64,000 nt of DNA from Nodosilinea sp. PGN35 (GTDB lineage: Bacteria; Cyanobacteriota; Cyanobacteriia; Phormidesmidales; Phormidesmidaceae), in assembly GCF_029109325.1 (NCBI RefSeq), contig NZ_JAQKQJ010000015.1:340133-404132 (forward strand). Direction: 5' to 3'. The first letter of the stretch is position 1; the number at the start of each line of letters is the position of its first letter. Below the pieces are notes generated by a model. That model was not told the DNA's origin. It made no database searches and worked only from the letters and a program-made list of their open reading frames with translations. This document shows positions 37,274-45,728 of this stretch, one piece after another. The position numbers and the translations under genes were made by a program.

Positions 37274-37735
37274 CTAGTCCAGCAGTGTTTTTTCCATAAA
37301 GGAGCTGTTGGGATCGTCGGTGTAGTCGCCAAAGGGCCCGCGATAGGTGAATCCGTAGCGCTCGTATAGGGCGCGGGCAGGGGCAAAGGCAGGGAACGCG
37401 CCGGTTTCTAGATAGAGGTGGCTGTAGCCCCGCTGCCGGGCAACTTCGACAATGTGAGCCAAAATTCTGGCGGCAACGCCCCGGCGGCGGTGAGCGGCGG
37501 CAGTCCGCATCGACTTAATTTCGCCGCTGGTGGCGTCGAGGGCTTTGAGCGCGCCGCAGCCCAGCAGATCGTCAGCCTCCCAGGCCGTCCAGAAGGTAAT
37601 GTTTGGGGCCTTCAACCGCTCTAAATCCAGCGCGTGAACGCTGCCAGGGGGCGTAATTTCGTGCATATTTTCCCAGTGCTCACGCAGCAGGGCAACGATC
37701 TGGGGCCCGGTTAGGTCATCTTCGCGAATGTCCAT
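37274..37735 (-). CDS. GNAT N-acetyltransferase
   Basis: A 153-residue GNAT enzyme. The acetyl-CoA loop is IKSMRTAAAHRRRGVAARIL (R-x-x-G-V/A), with strand 5 LYLETGAFPAFAPARALYE and the final GFTYRGPFGDY, a pattern shared with small-molecule acetyltransferases. The substrate is not predictable. The next minus-strand gene upstream is 18 bp away and encodes a putative 2OG-oxygenase, so the two may be cotranscribed. Confidence 0.86.
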   Translation of the reverse strand: MDIREDDLTGPQIVALLREHWENMHEITPPGSVHALDLERLKAPNITFWTAWEADDLLGCGALKALDATSGEIKSMRTAAAHRRRGVAARILAHIVEVARQRGYSHLYLETGAFPAFAPARALYERYGFTYRGPFGDYTDDPNSSFMEKTLLD

Positions 37736-37753
37736 ACTGAGTTTTACTGAGTT

Positions 37754-38470
37754 TCATGGGGGTGGCGTCTGGCCAAACCGTTGCCACTGGGTGGGGGGCG
37801 GCATGAGGAACTCGTAGGCCCCCGCCGCCCGGCCTGGAGCGGCGGTCAGCACAATGTCAAAGGACAGCGACAGGCGCAGATCGTCGGTGTGGTTGGGTGT
37901 CACCCCGTGGCGCTGCTTGGCGGGGAAGAGAATCAGCCGTCCTTCGGTGGGCAGGTAGAGGGCCTGGTCTTGGTTGAGGTAGTTCCATGTGGCAATGATG
38001 TCGGTATTCTCGCTGCCGAGGCCGGGGCTGACCTCGTTGGGCCGGGCGTCATCTAAGAAGGCGAGACAGCCCGCCCCATCGGTGCCCGACTCGGGCACGG
38101 CAACGTAGTATACGGCGCTGACATGGGCGGTGTTGTGGCAGTGGGCACCGACCTCTTGCTGGGGGCGCGACACCACAGGCCAGGCCCGCTGAATGTAGAG
38201 CTCGACCTGGCTGAGATCGAGGCCCAGCTCTTGCAGATAGATCACCGCATGGGTTTCAACCTGGGCCACCACCCAGCTAAAGCGGGGATCGGTGTGCACC
38301 CGCTCAACGCCGTGAAGATCGCCCGTCCAGGCCATTTCGGGAAAGTTGCGGGGGGCATCGCCCTGGGCCTCCAGATCGAGAATGGCTGCGGTGAGGGCGG
38401 CTTTGTGCTGGGCGGCGTCGGGCAAATCGTCGTAGTAAACGGCGAGGGGAAACCAGGTATCGACGGGCAT
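37754..38470 (-). CDS. Putative 2OG-Fe(II) oxygenase (TIGR02466 family)
   Basis: A 238-residue protein of the double-stranded beta-helix Fe(II)/2-oxoglutarate oxygenase type. VGAHCHNTAHVSAVYYVAVP holds the first His region and LILFPAKQRHGVTPNHTDD, then LRLSLSFDIVL, supply the distal His and the Arg/Ser for 2OG. Conserved WTGDLHGVERVHTDPRF precedes. These segments match the family I know as TIGR02466, whose substrates are unknown. The Fe ligands are proposed from motif order only. It is probably cotranscribed with the downstream acetyltransferase. Confidence 0.75.
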   Translation of the reverse strand: MPVDTWFPLAVYYDDLPDAAQHKAALTAAILDLEAQGDAPRNFPEMAWTGDLHGVERVHTDPRFSWVVAQVETHAVIYLQELGLDLSQVELYIQRAWPVVSRPQQEVGAHCHNTAHVSAVYYVAVPESGTDGAGCLAFLDDARPNEVSPGLGSENTDIIATWNYLNQDQALYLPTEGRLILFPAKQRHGVTPNHTDDLRLSLSFDIVLTAAPGRAAGAYEFLMPPPTQWQRFGQTPPP

Positions 38471-38479
38471 TGGGGTGGG

Positions 38480-38575
38480 GAGTTTTAGTTTTAAGTTTTG
38501 AGTTTTGAGGGGGGCAGGAGAGGGGAGGGGGGTGGGTTAAGGGGGAGTTAACGGGGCTGGGGGGCTGGGGCGGTA
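38480..38575. repeat. TTTTGAG repeat followed by a G-run tract
   Basis: AGTTTTAAGTTTTGAGTTTT is followed by more than eight runs of four to six G on the plus strand. This G-run density has G-quadruplex potential. Similar combinations occur at 45332-45402 and 58785-58822. Confidence 0.6.
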
Positions 38576-38657
38576 GGTCATACTGTTAGACGTTGGTGTA
38601 GATCGATCGACCGGCCTGCACGTTAGCCCAGCTTAGCAGGGTAAAGGATGCCCTCAG

Positions 38658-39356
38658 ATGTTCTCCATGGCGTGGATTACAGCTCAACCCATTGCCCACC
38701 GGGGCCTGCACCAGGGCGCGGTGGTGCCTGAGAATTCGCTGGCGGCGTTTGAGGCGGCGATCGCCGCTCACCACCCCATCGAGCTAGACGTGCAGCTGCT
38801 GGCCGACGGTCATCTGGCGGTGTTTCACGATCGCGATCTAAAGCGTCTGACGGGCCAAAAAAAGCGCATTGCCGATCAAACCCTGGCCACCCTCAAGCAA
38901 TACCGCCTCTACGCCACCGACCAGTCGATTCCCCTGCTGGCGGAGGTGCTGGCCCTGGTAAATGGGCAAGTGCCGCTGCTGATCGAAATTAAGAACGAAA
39001 AGAAGGTCGGCCCGCCCGAGCAGGCGCTGGTAAAGACCCTGGCGGGCTATCGGGGCGAGTTTGCGGTGCAGTCGTTTAACCCGCGATCGCTCCAGTGGTT
39101 TAAGCGCTACGCACCCGACATTCCCCGTGGTCAGCTGGCCAGCAAGCCGCAGCAGTTTTTGCGCAGCCACCTGCTGCTCACCTGGGCCAGTGCCCCCCAC
39201 TTTATTTCCTACAATGTCAAGGCGCTGCCCACTCTGCCCACCACCCTGGCCCGGCGATACTTTCAGCTGCCCCTGCTGGCCTGGACGGTGCGCAGCCAGA
39301 CCGACTGCGATCGCGCCATTATGCACGCCGACAACTATATTTTTGACCGGTTTTAG
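38658..39356 (+). CDS. Glycerophosphodiester phosphodiesterase
   Basis: A 232-residue GDPD-family enzyme with a TIM-barrel fold that hydrolyses glycerophosphodiesters to glycerol 3-phosphate and an alcohol. The catalytic motif PIAHRGLHQGAVVPENSLAA supplies H and R, IELDVQLLADGHLAVFHD supplies E, D and the second His, and PLLIEIKNEK supplies the third metal-binding Glu. The C-terminus LLAWTVRSQTDCDRAIMHAD is typical. No signal peptide is evident, so it is probably cytoplasmic and used in phospholipid turnover. Confidence 0.92.
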   Translation: MFSMAWITAQPIAHRGLHQGAVVPENSLAAFEAAIAAHHPIELDVQLLADGHLAVFHDRDLKRLTGQKKRIADQTLATLKQYRLYATDQSIPLLAEVLALVNGQVPLLIEIKNEKKVGPPEQALVKTLAGYRGEFAVQSFNPRSLQWFKRYAPDIPRGQLASKPQQFLRSHLLLTWASAPHFISYNVKALPTLPTTLARRYFQLPLLAWTVRSQTDCDRAIMHADNYIFDRF

Positions 39357-39440
39357 CGCCCCTGGCCCCGCCGCTCAGCAACGATTCAGGGCCTACTCAT
39401 GGGAATTGCCCCTGGGGTCAGCTACATTGGGCTGCCTGAG

Positions 39441-39545
39441 CTATAGCCATAGTCGATTGGGTTGAGACATTCAGCACCCCCAGGAGCGTGCAAACGTTTG
39501 CACGCTCCTGGGGAAATTGCTTAACCAGACTGGCTACAGCCATAT
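39441..39545. repeat. Dispersed ~100-bp palindromic repeat, copy D
   Basis: The centre CAGGAGCGTGCAAACG and CGTTTGCACGCTCCTG is perfectly self-complementary. Outer arms TATAGCCATAGTCGATTGGG and CCAGACTGGCTACAGCCATA pair imperfectly. This is the best-preserved cruciform of the family. Confidence 0.85.
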
Positions 39546-39566
39546 TCCTGTCTTGGGGCCGCAGCG

Positions 39567-40262
39567 ATGTCATTGCCTTTGATTTCAATCGTTATTCCCA
39601 CCCTCAATGAGGCGAGAAACCTGCCGCAGACCCTGGCCCCCCTGCCGGGGGCAACCAGGGTCGAGGTGGTAGTAGTCGATGGCGGCAGTGGAGACCAGAC
39701 CGCAGCGGTGGCCCAAGGGCTGGGAGTGCGGGTGATTGAGTCTGCGCCGGGGCGATCGCGCCAGCTCAATGCCGGAGCCACCGTGGCCAGGGGCGAAATT
39801 CTGCTGTTTCTCCATGCTGACACTCGCCTGCCCGCCGGGTTTGACTGGGCTATTCGTCAAACCCTGGCTCAGCCTGGGGTGGTGGCCGGAGCCTTTCGCC
39901 TCACCATCGATGGCCCCAGTCGGGGGCTGCGCTGGGTGGAGCGGGGAGTACAGGTGCGATCGCGCTTGCTGCAAATGCCCTACGGCGACCAGGGACTTTT
40001 TTTGCGGGCCAAAACGTTTCACAGGCTGGGCGGCTTCCCTGACCTGCCCATGATGGAAGACTTTGAGCTGGTGCGACGGCTGAGAAGGCTGGGAAAAGTG
40101 GCGATCGCGCCCCAGGCGGTGGTGACGAGCGATCGCCGCTGGCGCACCCTCGGCACGGTGCGTACCACCCTGGCCAACCAGGTCATGATCGCCGGTTACC
40201 TGCTGGGGGTTGACCCCCACCAACTGGCCCGCTGGTACAGAGACCTGGGCAAACCCCGCTAG
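39567..40262 (+). CDS. Family 2 glycosyltransferase (TIGR04283 type)
   Basis: A 231-residue GT-A-fold glycosyltransferase. SIVIPTLNEARNLPQTLAPL begins the nucleotide-binding domain, VEVVVVDGGSGDQTAA follows, and the DXD-like motif is LLFLHADTRLP. The segment VIESAPGRSRQLNAGATVAR is characteristic of the small group TIGR04283, often found near radical-SAM or selenium-related genes. Here it stands beside a flavoprotein gene. The substrate is unknown. Confidence 0.85.
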   Translation: MSLPLISIVIPTLNEARNLPQTLAPLPGATRVEVVVVDGGSGDQTAAVAQGLGVRVIESAPGRSRQLNAGATVARGEILLFLHADTRLPAGFDWAIRQTLAQPGVVAGAFRLTIDGPSRGLRWVERGVQVRSRLLQMPYGDQGLFLRAKTFHRLGGFPDLPMMEDFELVRRLRRLGKVAIAPQAVVTSDRRWRTLGTVRTTLANQVMIAGYLLGVDPHQLARWYRDLGKPR

Positions 40263-40289
40263 GCAGGGGAGACAGATGAGGGTTTGCCA

Positions 40290-41408
40290 CTATCCCGACA
40301 GCAACCCGCCGCTCATGCGCTTCATCACCCGACCCGCAATATCGGCGTAGCGCACCTCTCCGGCCAAAATTTGCCCCAGGCGCTGGGTGGCGGTGGGGCG
40401 CTTAATGCCCACCCGGTAGCCAATCCCCGGCACCCGAAAGAATAGCCCGGCGATGCGTTTGGCCCAGGGCATGTCCTCCCCCCAGGTGGCGTGCATGGCG
40501 GCGGTGTAGTTCGCCAATGCGTCAGCATCCCCAGCCAGCGCGGCATCGATCGCCGCAGCGGCCCGCACCCCGCTGATCATACCGGGGCGAATGCCCTCGG
40601 CGCTGAGGGGGTCAACAATGGCACCCGCTTCGCCCACCAGCACTGCCCGGTGGGTGTGCAGCGGGTGGTTGCCGTCCCACAGCTTGAGCGGATGGCTGTA
40701 GAGCGTGCCCGCGTCGAGGCTGACGCCGAAAGACTGGCTATAGTTGTCGAGCACTTTGCGGTGGTCTGCCGGGGCCTGACCCAAAAAGGTCACTGCCCCA
40801 ATGGAGTAGCCCTCGGCCTTGGGAAAATTCCAGGCGCAGCCCTGCTTGACGAGGCCAAACTCAAAGTTGATGGCGCAGTTGTCGGCCACGGCGGCGGGCA
40901 CCTCCAGCACGCTGGCAGTGCGCCGGGCTAACTCGGGAAAGCCCAGCCACTGGGCCATAGGGCCAGTGGCACCGTCGGCGGCCACCAGGTAGGCGGCGTC
41001 CAGGGTTTCATCGGGGGTGGATACCTGCCAGTAGTCGCCTTTATTCTCAATGGCGGTGACGGCGGTGGAATGCTTAAGTTGTGCCCCCTGGCCCTGGGCC
41101 TGCTGCACCAGAAAGTGATCGAAGACCTCACGGTTTACCATCCAGATCGGGGCTGCCGTCGTGAGTTCGGCCTCAATTGGGTCACCCAGCTTATAGGTGT
41201 AGCGGACACGGCGCATGGGGCGGGCGATCGCCGGGGCAAAGTCGAAGTCAAACAACTCAGCCACACTGGGCGACACCGCACCGCTACAGGGCTTGTAGCG
41301 CGGCAGCGCCTCTTTTTCCAGCATCAGCACCGAGTGCCCCTGCTTGGCCAGGTGGTAGGCAGTCGCAGCTCCGGCGGGGCCAGCCCCCACCACAATCACG
41401 TCATACAT
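40290..41408 (-). CDS. Geranylgeranyl reductase-family FAD oxidoreductase
   Basis: A 372-residue flavoprotein. The N-terminal FAD motif is DVIVVGAGPAGAATAYHLAK, the substrate-region motif is ALPRYKPCSGAVSPS, and the GD-like FAD motif is AVLVGEAGAIVDPLSAEGI. The family (TIGR02032) includes ChlP, which reduces geranylgeranyl groups on chlorophyll and tocopherol precursors, and archaeal lipid reductases. The length is shorter and the sequence differs from canonical ChlP (~405 residues), so another isoprenoid or ring substrate is possible. ATG at 41408 is used: it places the Rossmann motif at residue 2. Confidence 0.85.
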   Translation of the reverse strand: MYDVIVVGAGPAGAATAYHLAKQGHSVLMLEKEALPRYKPCSGAVSPSVAELFDFDFAPAIARPMRRVRYTYKLGDPIEAELTTAAPIWMVNREVFDHFLVQQAQGQGAQLKHSTAVTAIENKGDYWQVSTPDETLDAAYLVAADGATGPMAQWLGFPELARRTASVLEVPAAVADNCAINFEFGLVKQGCAWNFPKAEGYSIGAVTFLGQAPADHRKVLDNYSQSFGVSLDAGTLYSHPLKLWDGNHPLHTHRAVLVGEAGAIVDPLSAEGIRPGMISGVRAAAAIDAALAGDADALANYTAAMHATWGEDMPWAKRIAGLFFRVPGIGYRVGIKRPTATQRLGQILAGEVRYADIAGRVMKRMSGGLLSG

Positions 41409-41650
41409 CGGGTTTTCGGCTTGTTGGTAGATCGGCAACGTTTCTCTGCCTCATCCTACCGTTTTGGCCGAGGGACAACGCCAGCGCCGTCAGGGGTGCC
41501 CCCCCTGGGCATTGCACGCTGAGGGAGGCTCGCGGTTAAGTAAACAGGTTGGGTCACGCATTTTTTTAGAATCTATAGCCTAGAACCACGGAATTTCTAC
41601 CTAGGGACATTTTCAGCCGTCACCCTGAGCCATTTATCTTTTCGAGTACT

Positions 41651-42532
41651 ATGCAACGTAATTTGATCAAAGCTCTTACCGTTGGTACCCTGGGCGGCTT
41701 GGCCATGGGGCTGTCGTCGGGCTGCGCTGGCGACAGCCCAACGGCCAATTCCCCGGCGACAGGCACCCCAGAAACCGCTAGCTCAGAAACCGCTGGCGAC
41801 GAGAGCGGCACGCTGGTGATTCGCGCCAATGGCGAAGACTTCGTGCGCGAGGGGTTTACCACCAAAGACGGCTGGCAAATTGAGTTTGACAACGTCTACG
41901 TGTCGCTGGCCGACATCACCGCCGCCCAAACCGACCCACCCTTTGATCCTGAGGCGGGCAATACCCTAGAGGCCAAAGCCGAGGTCAAAATTGAGGGCAC
42001 CCAGGTGGTTGACCTGGCCGAGGGCGATGCCACCGCTGACCCGGTGGTCGTGAGTGAGGTTGAGGCTCCGGCGGGGCGCTTCAACGCTTTGGCCTGGCGC
42101 ATGGTGCCCGCCGAAAGCGGCCCGGCGGAGGGCTACACGATTTGGATGCAGGGCACCGCCACCAGAGACGGGGAGACCGTGCCGTTTACCATCAAGGTGA
42201 ACGAAGAACTGGCCTTCACCTGCGGCGACTTTGTGGGCGATGAGCGCAAGGGCATTCTGGCCGCTGGGGAAGAAGCTGAGCTAGAGGCCACCTTCCACTT
42301 TGACCACCTGTTTGGCGACGGCGACGCCCCCGCCGATGACAGCATCAATACTGGGGCGCTGGGGTTTGACCCGCTGGCGGCCCTGGCTGCCAATGGTGCC
42401 CTGGATGTCGATAGCGCCGCGCTGCAGGCAGGGCTGTCTCAGACAGATTACACTACCTTTTTGTCTATTTTGCCGAGCCTGGGCCACGTGGGTGAAGGCC
42501 ACTGCGCGGAGGTTCGACTGACTAGCCTATGA
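41651..42532 (+). CDS. Lipoprotein (DUF4382-like), first gene of the Co/Ni transport operon
   Basis: A 293-residue exported lipoprotein. The signal peptide ends in a lipobox LSSGC with C near residue 25. A Ser/Thr/Glu-rich linker follows, then a beta-rich domain: GWQIEFDNVYVSLADITAAQ, APAGRFNALAWRMVPAESG, then FTCGDFVGDERKGILAAGE and FHFDHLFGDGDA, ending LGHVGEGHCAEVRL. Resemblance to DUF4382 proteins is from memory and should be searched. The HFDH and GHVGEGHC motifs could bind metal. It overlaps the next gene by ATGA, and CbiMQO follow, so a metal-capture or delivery role is a reasonable inference. Confidence 0.7.
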   Translation: MQRNLIKALTVGTLGGLAMGLSSGCAGDSPTANSPATGTPETASSETAGDESGTLVIRANGEDFVREGFTTKDGWQIEFDNVYVSLADITAAQTDPPFDPEAGNTLEAKAEVKIEGTQVVDLAEGDATADPVVVSEVEAPAGRFNALAWRMVPAESGPAEGYTIWMQGTATRDGETVPFTIKVNEELAFTCGDFVGDERKGILAAGEEAELEATFHFDHLFGDGDAPADDSINTGALGFDPLAALAANGALDVDSAALQAGLSQTDYTTFLSILPSLGHVGEGHCAEVRLTSL

Positions 42533-43059
42533 ATGTAAGACTGTCATTGGTGCTAGGGCTGGGACTGGTGGGCTGGGGCCTGCCGGTGCTGGCCCACGGT
42601 GTCGTGCTGGAGCATCGCCAGGTGGGCAGTGTGGAGGTGGTCGCCCAGTACGAAACCGGGGAACCCATGGCCAACGCCCAGGTGGTGGTCTATGCCCCAG
42701 ATAACCCCACCGAGGCCTGGCAGCAGGGCACCACCGACGACCAGGGGCGCTTTAGCTTTGTGCCCGACGAGACCCTCCCCGGCAGCTGGGAGGTGATGGT
42801 GCGCCAGGCGGGCCACGGCGGGGTCATGACGATTCCGGTCAGCGCGGCGATGGCCGATGGTGCGCCGCCTGGGGAGCCGGATGAAGCCTCTGACAGCCCG
42901 GCGAGGGCAGAGGGTACAGAGTTGGAGCCCAATTCGGGGCCCAATTCTGTAATCTCTCCAAGGACTAGCCTGTCTCCGGTACAGCGGGGTATTACCATTG
43001 GCTCTGTAATTTGGGGCTTTGTCGGCACCGCTCTCTTTTTCGCCCGAGGCAAGCGCTAG
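42529..43059 (+). CDS. Periplasmic carboxypeptidase-regulatory-like protein with C-terminal anchor (CbiL-like)
   Basis: A 176-residue protein with a signal peptide (~1-22, ending PVLAHG), one Ig-like transthyretin-type domain (VVAQYETGEPMANAQVVVYA, then DDQGRFSFVPDETLPGSWEV) and a C-terminal membrane helix (ITIGSVIWGFVGTALFFARG). Its place directly before cbiM matches the extra component called CbiL or NikL in many nickel/cobalt ECF transporters. The mature N-terminus starts near AHGVVLEH; an exposed His may serve in metal capture. The stop and the CbiM start overlap as TAGTG. Confidence 0.75.
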   Translation: MNVRLSLVLGLGLVGWGLPVLAHGVVLEHRQVGSVEVVAQYETGEPMANAQVVVYAPDNPTEAWQQGTTDDQGRFSFVPDETLPGSWEVMVRQAGHGGVMTIPVSAAMADGAPPGEPDEASDSPARAEGTELEPNSGPNSVISPRTSLSPVQRGITIGSVIWGFVGTALFFARGKR

Positions 43060-43703
43060 TGCACATTCCCGACGGAATTTTATCGGCCCAGGTCTGTGCG
43101 GCGGGGTATGCTGTCACCGGCCTGGCGACCTGGTATTCCCTGCGGCAGATCAATCGCCAGCCCAACCCAACAGCGGCGGTGCCCAAGGCGTCGCTGCTGA
43201 CGGCGGCTTTTTTTGTGGCCTCATCTATTTATATTCCGGTGCCGCCCGCCAGCGTGCACCTGATCCTCAACGGGCTGCTGGGGGTAGTGCTGGGCTACTT
43301 TGCTTTTCCGGCGATTTTGATTGGCCTGTTTTTTCAGGCGCTGGTGATTGGCCACGGCGGCATCACTACCCTAGGGGTGAATGCGGCGATGATGGGTATC
43401 CCGGCGCTGCTGGCCTACCACATCTTTCAGCGGCGCAACTCGTTGGGTAAGTTTCTGGGGGAGCCGACTCGCACCGGCCTGTTTGCCTTTTTGGGAGGCG
43501 CGCTGGGGCTCGGGGTAGCGGCGCTGATTTTTTTGGCGCTGATTATTTTGAATATTCCCGCCCAGCTCGACGGGGAGGCCGAGCGGGCGGCGGTGCTGAC
43601 CCTGTCGATTGCCCACATACCGCTGGCGATGGTTGAAGGCGTTTTTACCACCATGCTGGTGCTGTTTTTGCGCCGGGTGAAGCCCGAGATTTTGGAGGGT
43701 TAA
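43059..43703 (+). CDS. cbiM: Cobalt/nickel ECF transporter S component CbiM
   Basis: A 214-residue membrane protein starting at GTG with (M)HIPDGILSAQVCAAGYAV, the diagnostic N-terminus of CbiM/NikM: the conserved His at position 2 is a metal ligand. Further family motifs are FVASSIYIPVPPASVHLILN and ALVIGHGGITTLGVNAAMMG. About six to seven membrane helices are predicted. It is the substrate-specific subunit, coupled to CbiQ and CbiO encoded downstream. Sequence alone does not separate Ni from Co specificity. Confidence 0.93.
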   Translation: MHIPDGILSAQVCAAGYAVTGLATWYSLRQINRQPNPTAAVPKASLLTAAFFVASSIYIPVPPASVHLILNGLLGVVLGYFAFPAILIGLFFQALVIGHGGITTLGVNAAMMGIPALLAYHIFQRRNSLGKFLGEPTRTGLFAFLGGALGLGVAALIFLALIILNIPAQLDGEAERAAVLTLSIAHIPLAMVEGVFTTMLVLFLRRVKPEILEG

Positions 43704-43708
43704 ACCCT

Positions 43709-44536
43709 ATGGGAGCCGCTGGCCTTGATACCTACGTTCACCGCGACTCGGTGATCCACCGCTGGTCGCCCCGGCTTAAGCTGATCAGCTTAGTGGTGCT
43801 GATGTTTGCCTTTGCTACGGTGCGTCAGCTGGCTCTAGTGCCCTGGATGCTGGGCCTGGCGGCGTCACTCTACGGCCTGTCGGGGCTGCCGGTGGTTTTT
43901 TTGCGGCAGCGGCTGAGCTATCCGGGGCTGTTTATCTTGGCGCTGGTGGTGCTGCTGCCGCTGACGGTAGGGGATACGGTGCTGGGGGAGTGGGGCTGGC
44001 TGACTCTGCGCCAGGAGGGGCTGGTGGCCACGCTGCTGATCGTGGGGCGGTTTTTGTCGATTTTGACCCTGGGATTTATTTTGCTGGGTACGACGCCGTT
44101 TTTGACCCTGCTGCACGCCATGCGATCGCTCGGTCTGCCCACCATTCTGGCCGATATGACCCTGCTGTCGTACCGCTACCTGTTTGAGATTGCCGCCATG
44201 CTGACGACGATGCAGCAGGCCATGGGGCTGCGGGGCTTTGGCCACAAGCGCCAGCGCTGGCTGCACATCAACCGCCAGACCATGGAGCAGTTGGCCATGC
44301 TGGCCGGCAATTTGCTCATTCGCAGCTACGAACAGTCAGACCGGGTCTACCGGGCAATGCGGCTGCGGGGCTACGGCTACGGCGCAAGGTCAGCCGTGGG
44401 GCAGAGGGCGACGGCCCAGCCCAACACCCTAAGCTGGGGATTGACCGGAGTCGTGCTGGCCGCAGCGGTAGCATTAGTTATTGCTGAAGGAATATTGCGC
44501 CAGGGATGGATGTGCCAAGCATGGATGTGCCAATGA
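43709..44536 (+). CDS. cbiQ: Cobalt/nickel ECF transporter T component CbiQ
   Basis: A 275-residue membrane protein beginning DTYVHRDSVIHRWSPRLKLI, the usual EcfT/CbiQ start. It has four to six helices and two coupling-helix motifs AMGLRGFG and AMRLRGYG (A-R-G type) that contact the ATPase dimer. Six bases separate it from cbiM. Its 3' end overlaps the proposed cbiO start by 31 bp, unless cbiO begins at a later in-frame ATG (44521 or 44533). Confidence 0.93.
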   Translation: MGAAGLDTYVHRDSVIHRWSPRLKLISLVVLMFAFATVRQLALVPWMLGLAASLYGLSGLPVVFLRQRLSYPGLFILALVVLLPLTVGDTVLGEWGWLTLRQEGLVATLLIVGRFLSILTLGFILLGTTPFLTLLHAMRSLGLPTILADMTLLSYRYLFEIAAMLTTMQQAMGLRGFGHKRQRWLHINRQTMEQLAMLAGNLLIRSYEQSDRVYRAMRLRGYGYGARSAVGQRATAQPNTLSWGLTGVVLAAAVALVIAEGILRQGWMCQAWMCQ

Positions 44537-45330
44537 TGGATTCGGTCTCGACCGGTTTTGCCCCCCGATCGCTGGCTCCAGAGACCCAGCCAGCGGCGAT
44601 CGCAGCCCAAAGGCTCTCCTTTGGCTACCCCGACCAGCCCGACGTGTTGGACAATATCTCGCTGACGGTGCAGGCGGGCGATCGCGTCGGCATCATCGGC
44701 CACAACGGCTGCGGCAAAACCACCCTGTTCATGCTGCTCTGCGGGGTGCTCGCCCCCGCCGCCGGGAATATCCAGCTATTTGGCGAACCCCTCAAGCCCG
44801 GCCAGTTTCGCCCCGAAGTTGGCCTGCTCTTCCAGGATCCCGACGACCAGCTGTTCTCGGCTTCGGTGCGCGACGACATTGCCTTTGGCCCCCAAAACAT
44901 GGGCTTTGCCCCCGCCGAGGTCGCCGCCCGCGTCGCCCAGGCCGCCGAGACGGCGGGCATCACTCACCTGCTCGATCGCCCGCCCCACCACCTCTCCGGC
45001 GGCGAAAAGCAAATGGTGGCGATCGCCGGACTCCTCGCCATGACCCCCCAGATCATCCTCTACGACGAACCCACCGCCAGCCTCGACCTCCGCACCCGCC
45101 GCCGCCTGATCCGCTTCCTGCAGGCCTCCACCGAAACCGTGCTGATCTCCTCCCACGACCTGGAGTTTGTGCTAGAAGTGTGCGATCGCGTCATTCTCAT
45201 CGACGAAGGCCGCATCATCGCCGACGGCTGCCCAAAGGCGATCATGGGCGACCAGGCGCTCATGGAAAAGCACGGCCTAGAGAAGCCCCACTCGCTGATT
45301 CCCCATGGGGAGCGGCATCATGGGGTATAG
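44506..45330 (+). CDS. cbiO: Cobalt/nickel ECF transporter ATP-binding protein CbiO
   Basis: A 274-residue ABC ATPase. Walker A is GIIGHNGCGKTTLFML, the Q-loop is VGLLFQDPDDQLFS (the FQDPDDQLF motif is diagnostic of EcfA/CbiO), the C-loop is HLSGGEKQMVAIAGLLAM, Walker B is IILYDEPTASLD and the switch His is in ISSHDLEFV. It completes the CbiMQO transporter. Start choice is uncertain among three ATGs within the cbiQ end. A TTTTGAG repeat and G-run tract follow the stop codon. Confidence 0.94.
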   Translation: MDVPSMDVPMMDSVSTGFAPRSLAPETQPAAIAAQRLSFGYPDQPDVLDNISLTVQAGDRVGIIGHNGCGKTTLFMLLCGVLAPAAGNIQLFGEPLKPGQFRPEVGLLFQDPDDQLFSASVRDDIAFGPQNMGFAPAEVAARVAQAAETAGITHLLDRPPHHLSGGEKQMVAIAGLLAMTPQIILYDEPTASLDLRTRRRLIRFLQASTETVLISSHDLEFVLEVCDRVILIDEGRIIADGCPKAIMGDQALMEKHGLEKPHSLIPHGERHHGV

Positions 45331-45728
45331 GGGGAGAGTTTTGAGTTTTGAGTTGCGGTTGAGAGGGTGGGGGAGATGGGGGCGGTGGGGGAGGTGCAGG
45401 GGTGAGTGTTGCCTACAGGCCCATTTGCAGAACATAGGTTTAAACCGATGATCGGTCAGTCCTTTCCGTGAGGTGAAGGACGGCGGAACGTCCTTCTCGT
45501 AGGCCGCAGGACGCGCGGAGCGGGGGGTCTGGGGCCTGCGAAATGGCCCCAGCGGCAGGTTTGGCTTTTGACACCCAGCTGTGCGCCGCCCTAGATTGGC
45601 ATCACAGCCCCAGATGGCATCACAAAAAGCGTGCCTGAATCCGGCTGTACGGCGTGGACGATACCTACAGTAGAGCCCAGTAGAGCGGCAAAGGCGGGAA
45701 ACACCCCATAGGCGAACGCCCTTCGACC
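45331..45728. other. Intergenic region with G-run tract and two strong hairpins
   Basis: About 400 bp between the convergent cbiO and queF genes. 45332-45402 holds TTTTGAG repeats and G runs. 45475-45496 is a perfect hairpin (GAAGGACG and CGTCCTTC, loop GCGGAA), and 45529-45552 is another (CTGGGGCC and GGCCCCAG, loop TGCGAAAT). These could belong to a small structured RNA or a terminator pair. No known RNA family was recognised. Confidence 0.5.

Noticed and set aside
41480..41560. Possible TPP or cobalamin riboswitch before the Co/Ni operon (GGGGTGCC and GCTGAGG seen)
   Set aside because: The remaining consensus elements (AACCTGAT...CCAGCG order, or the B12 box) are absent or in the wrong order.
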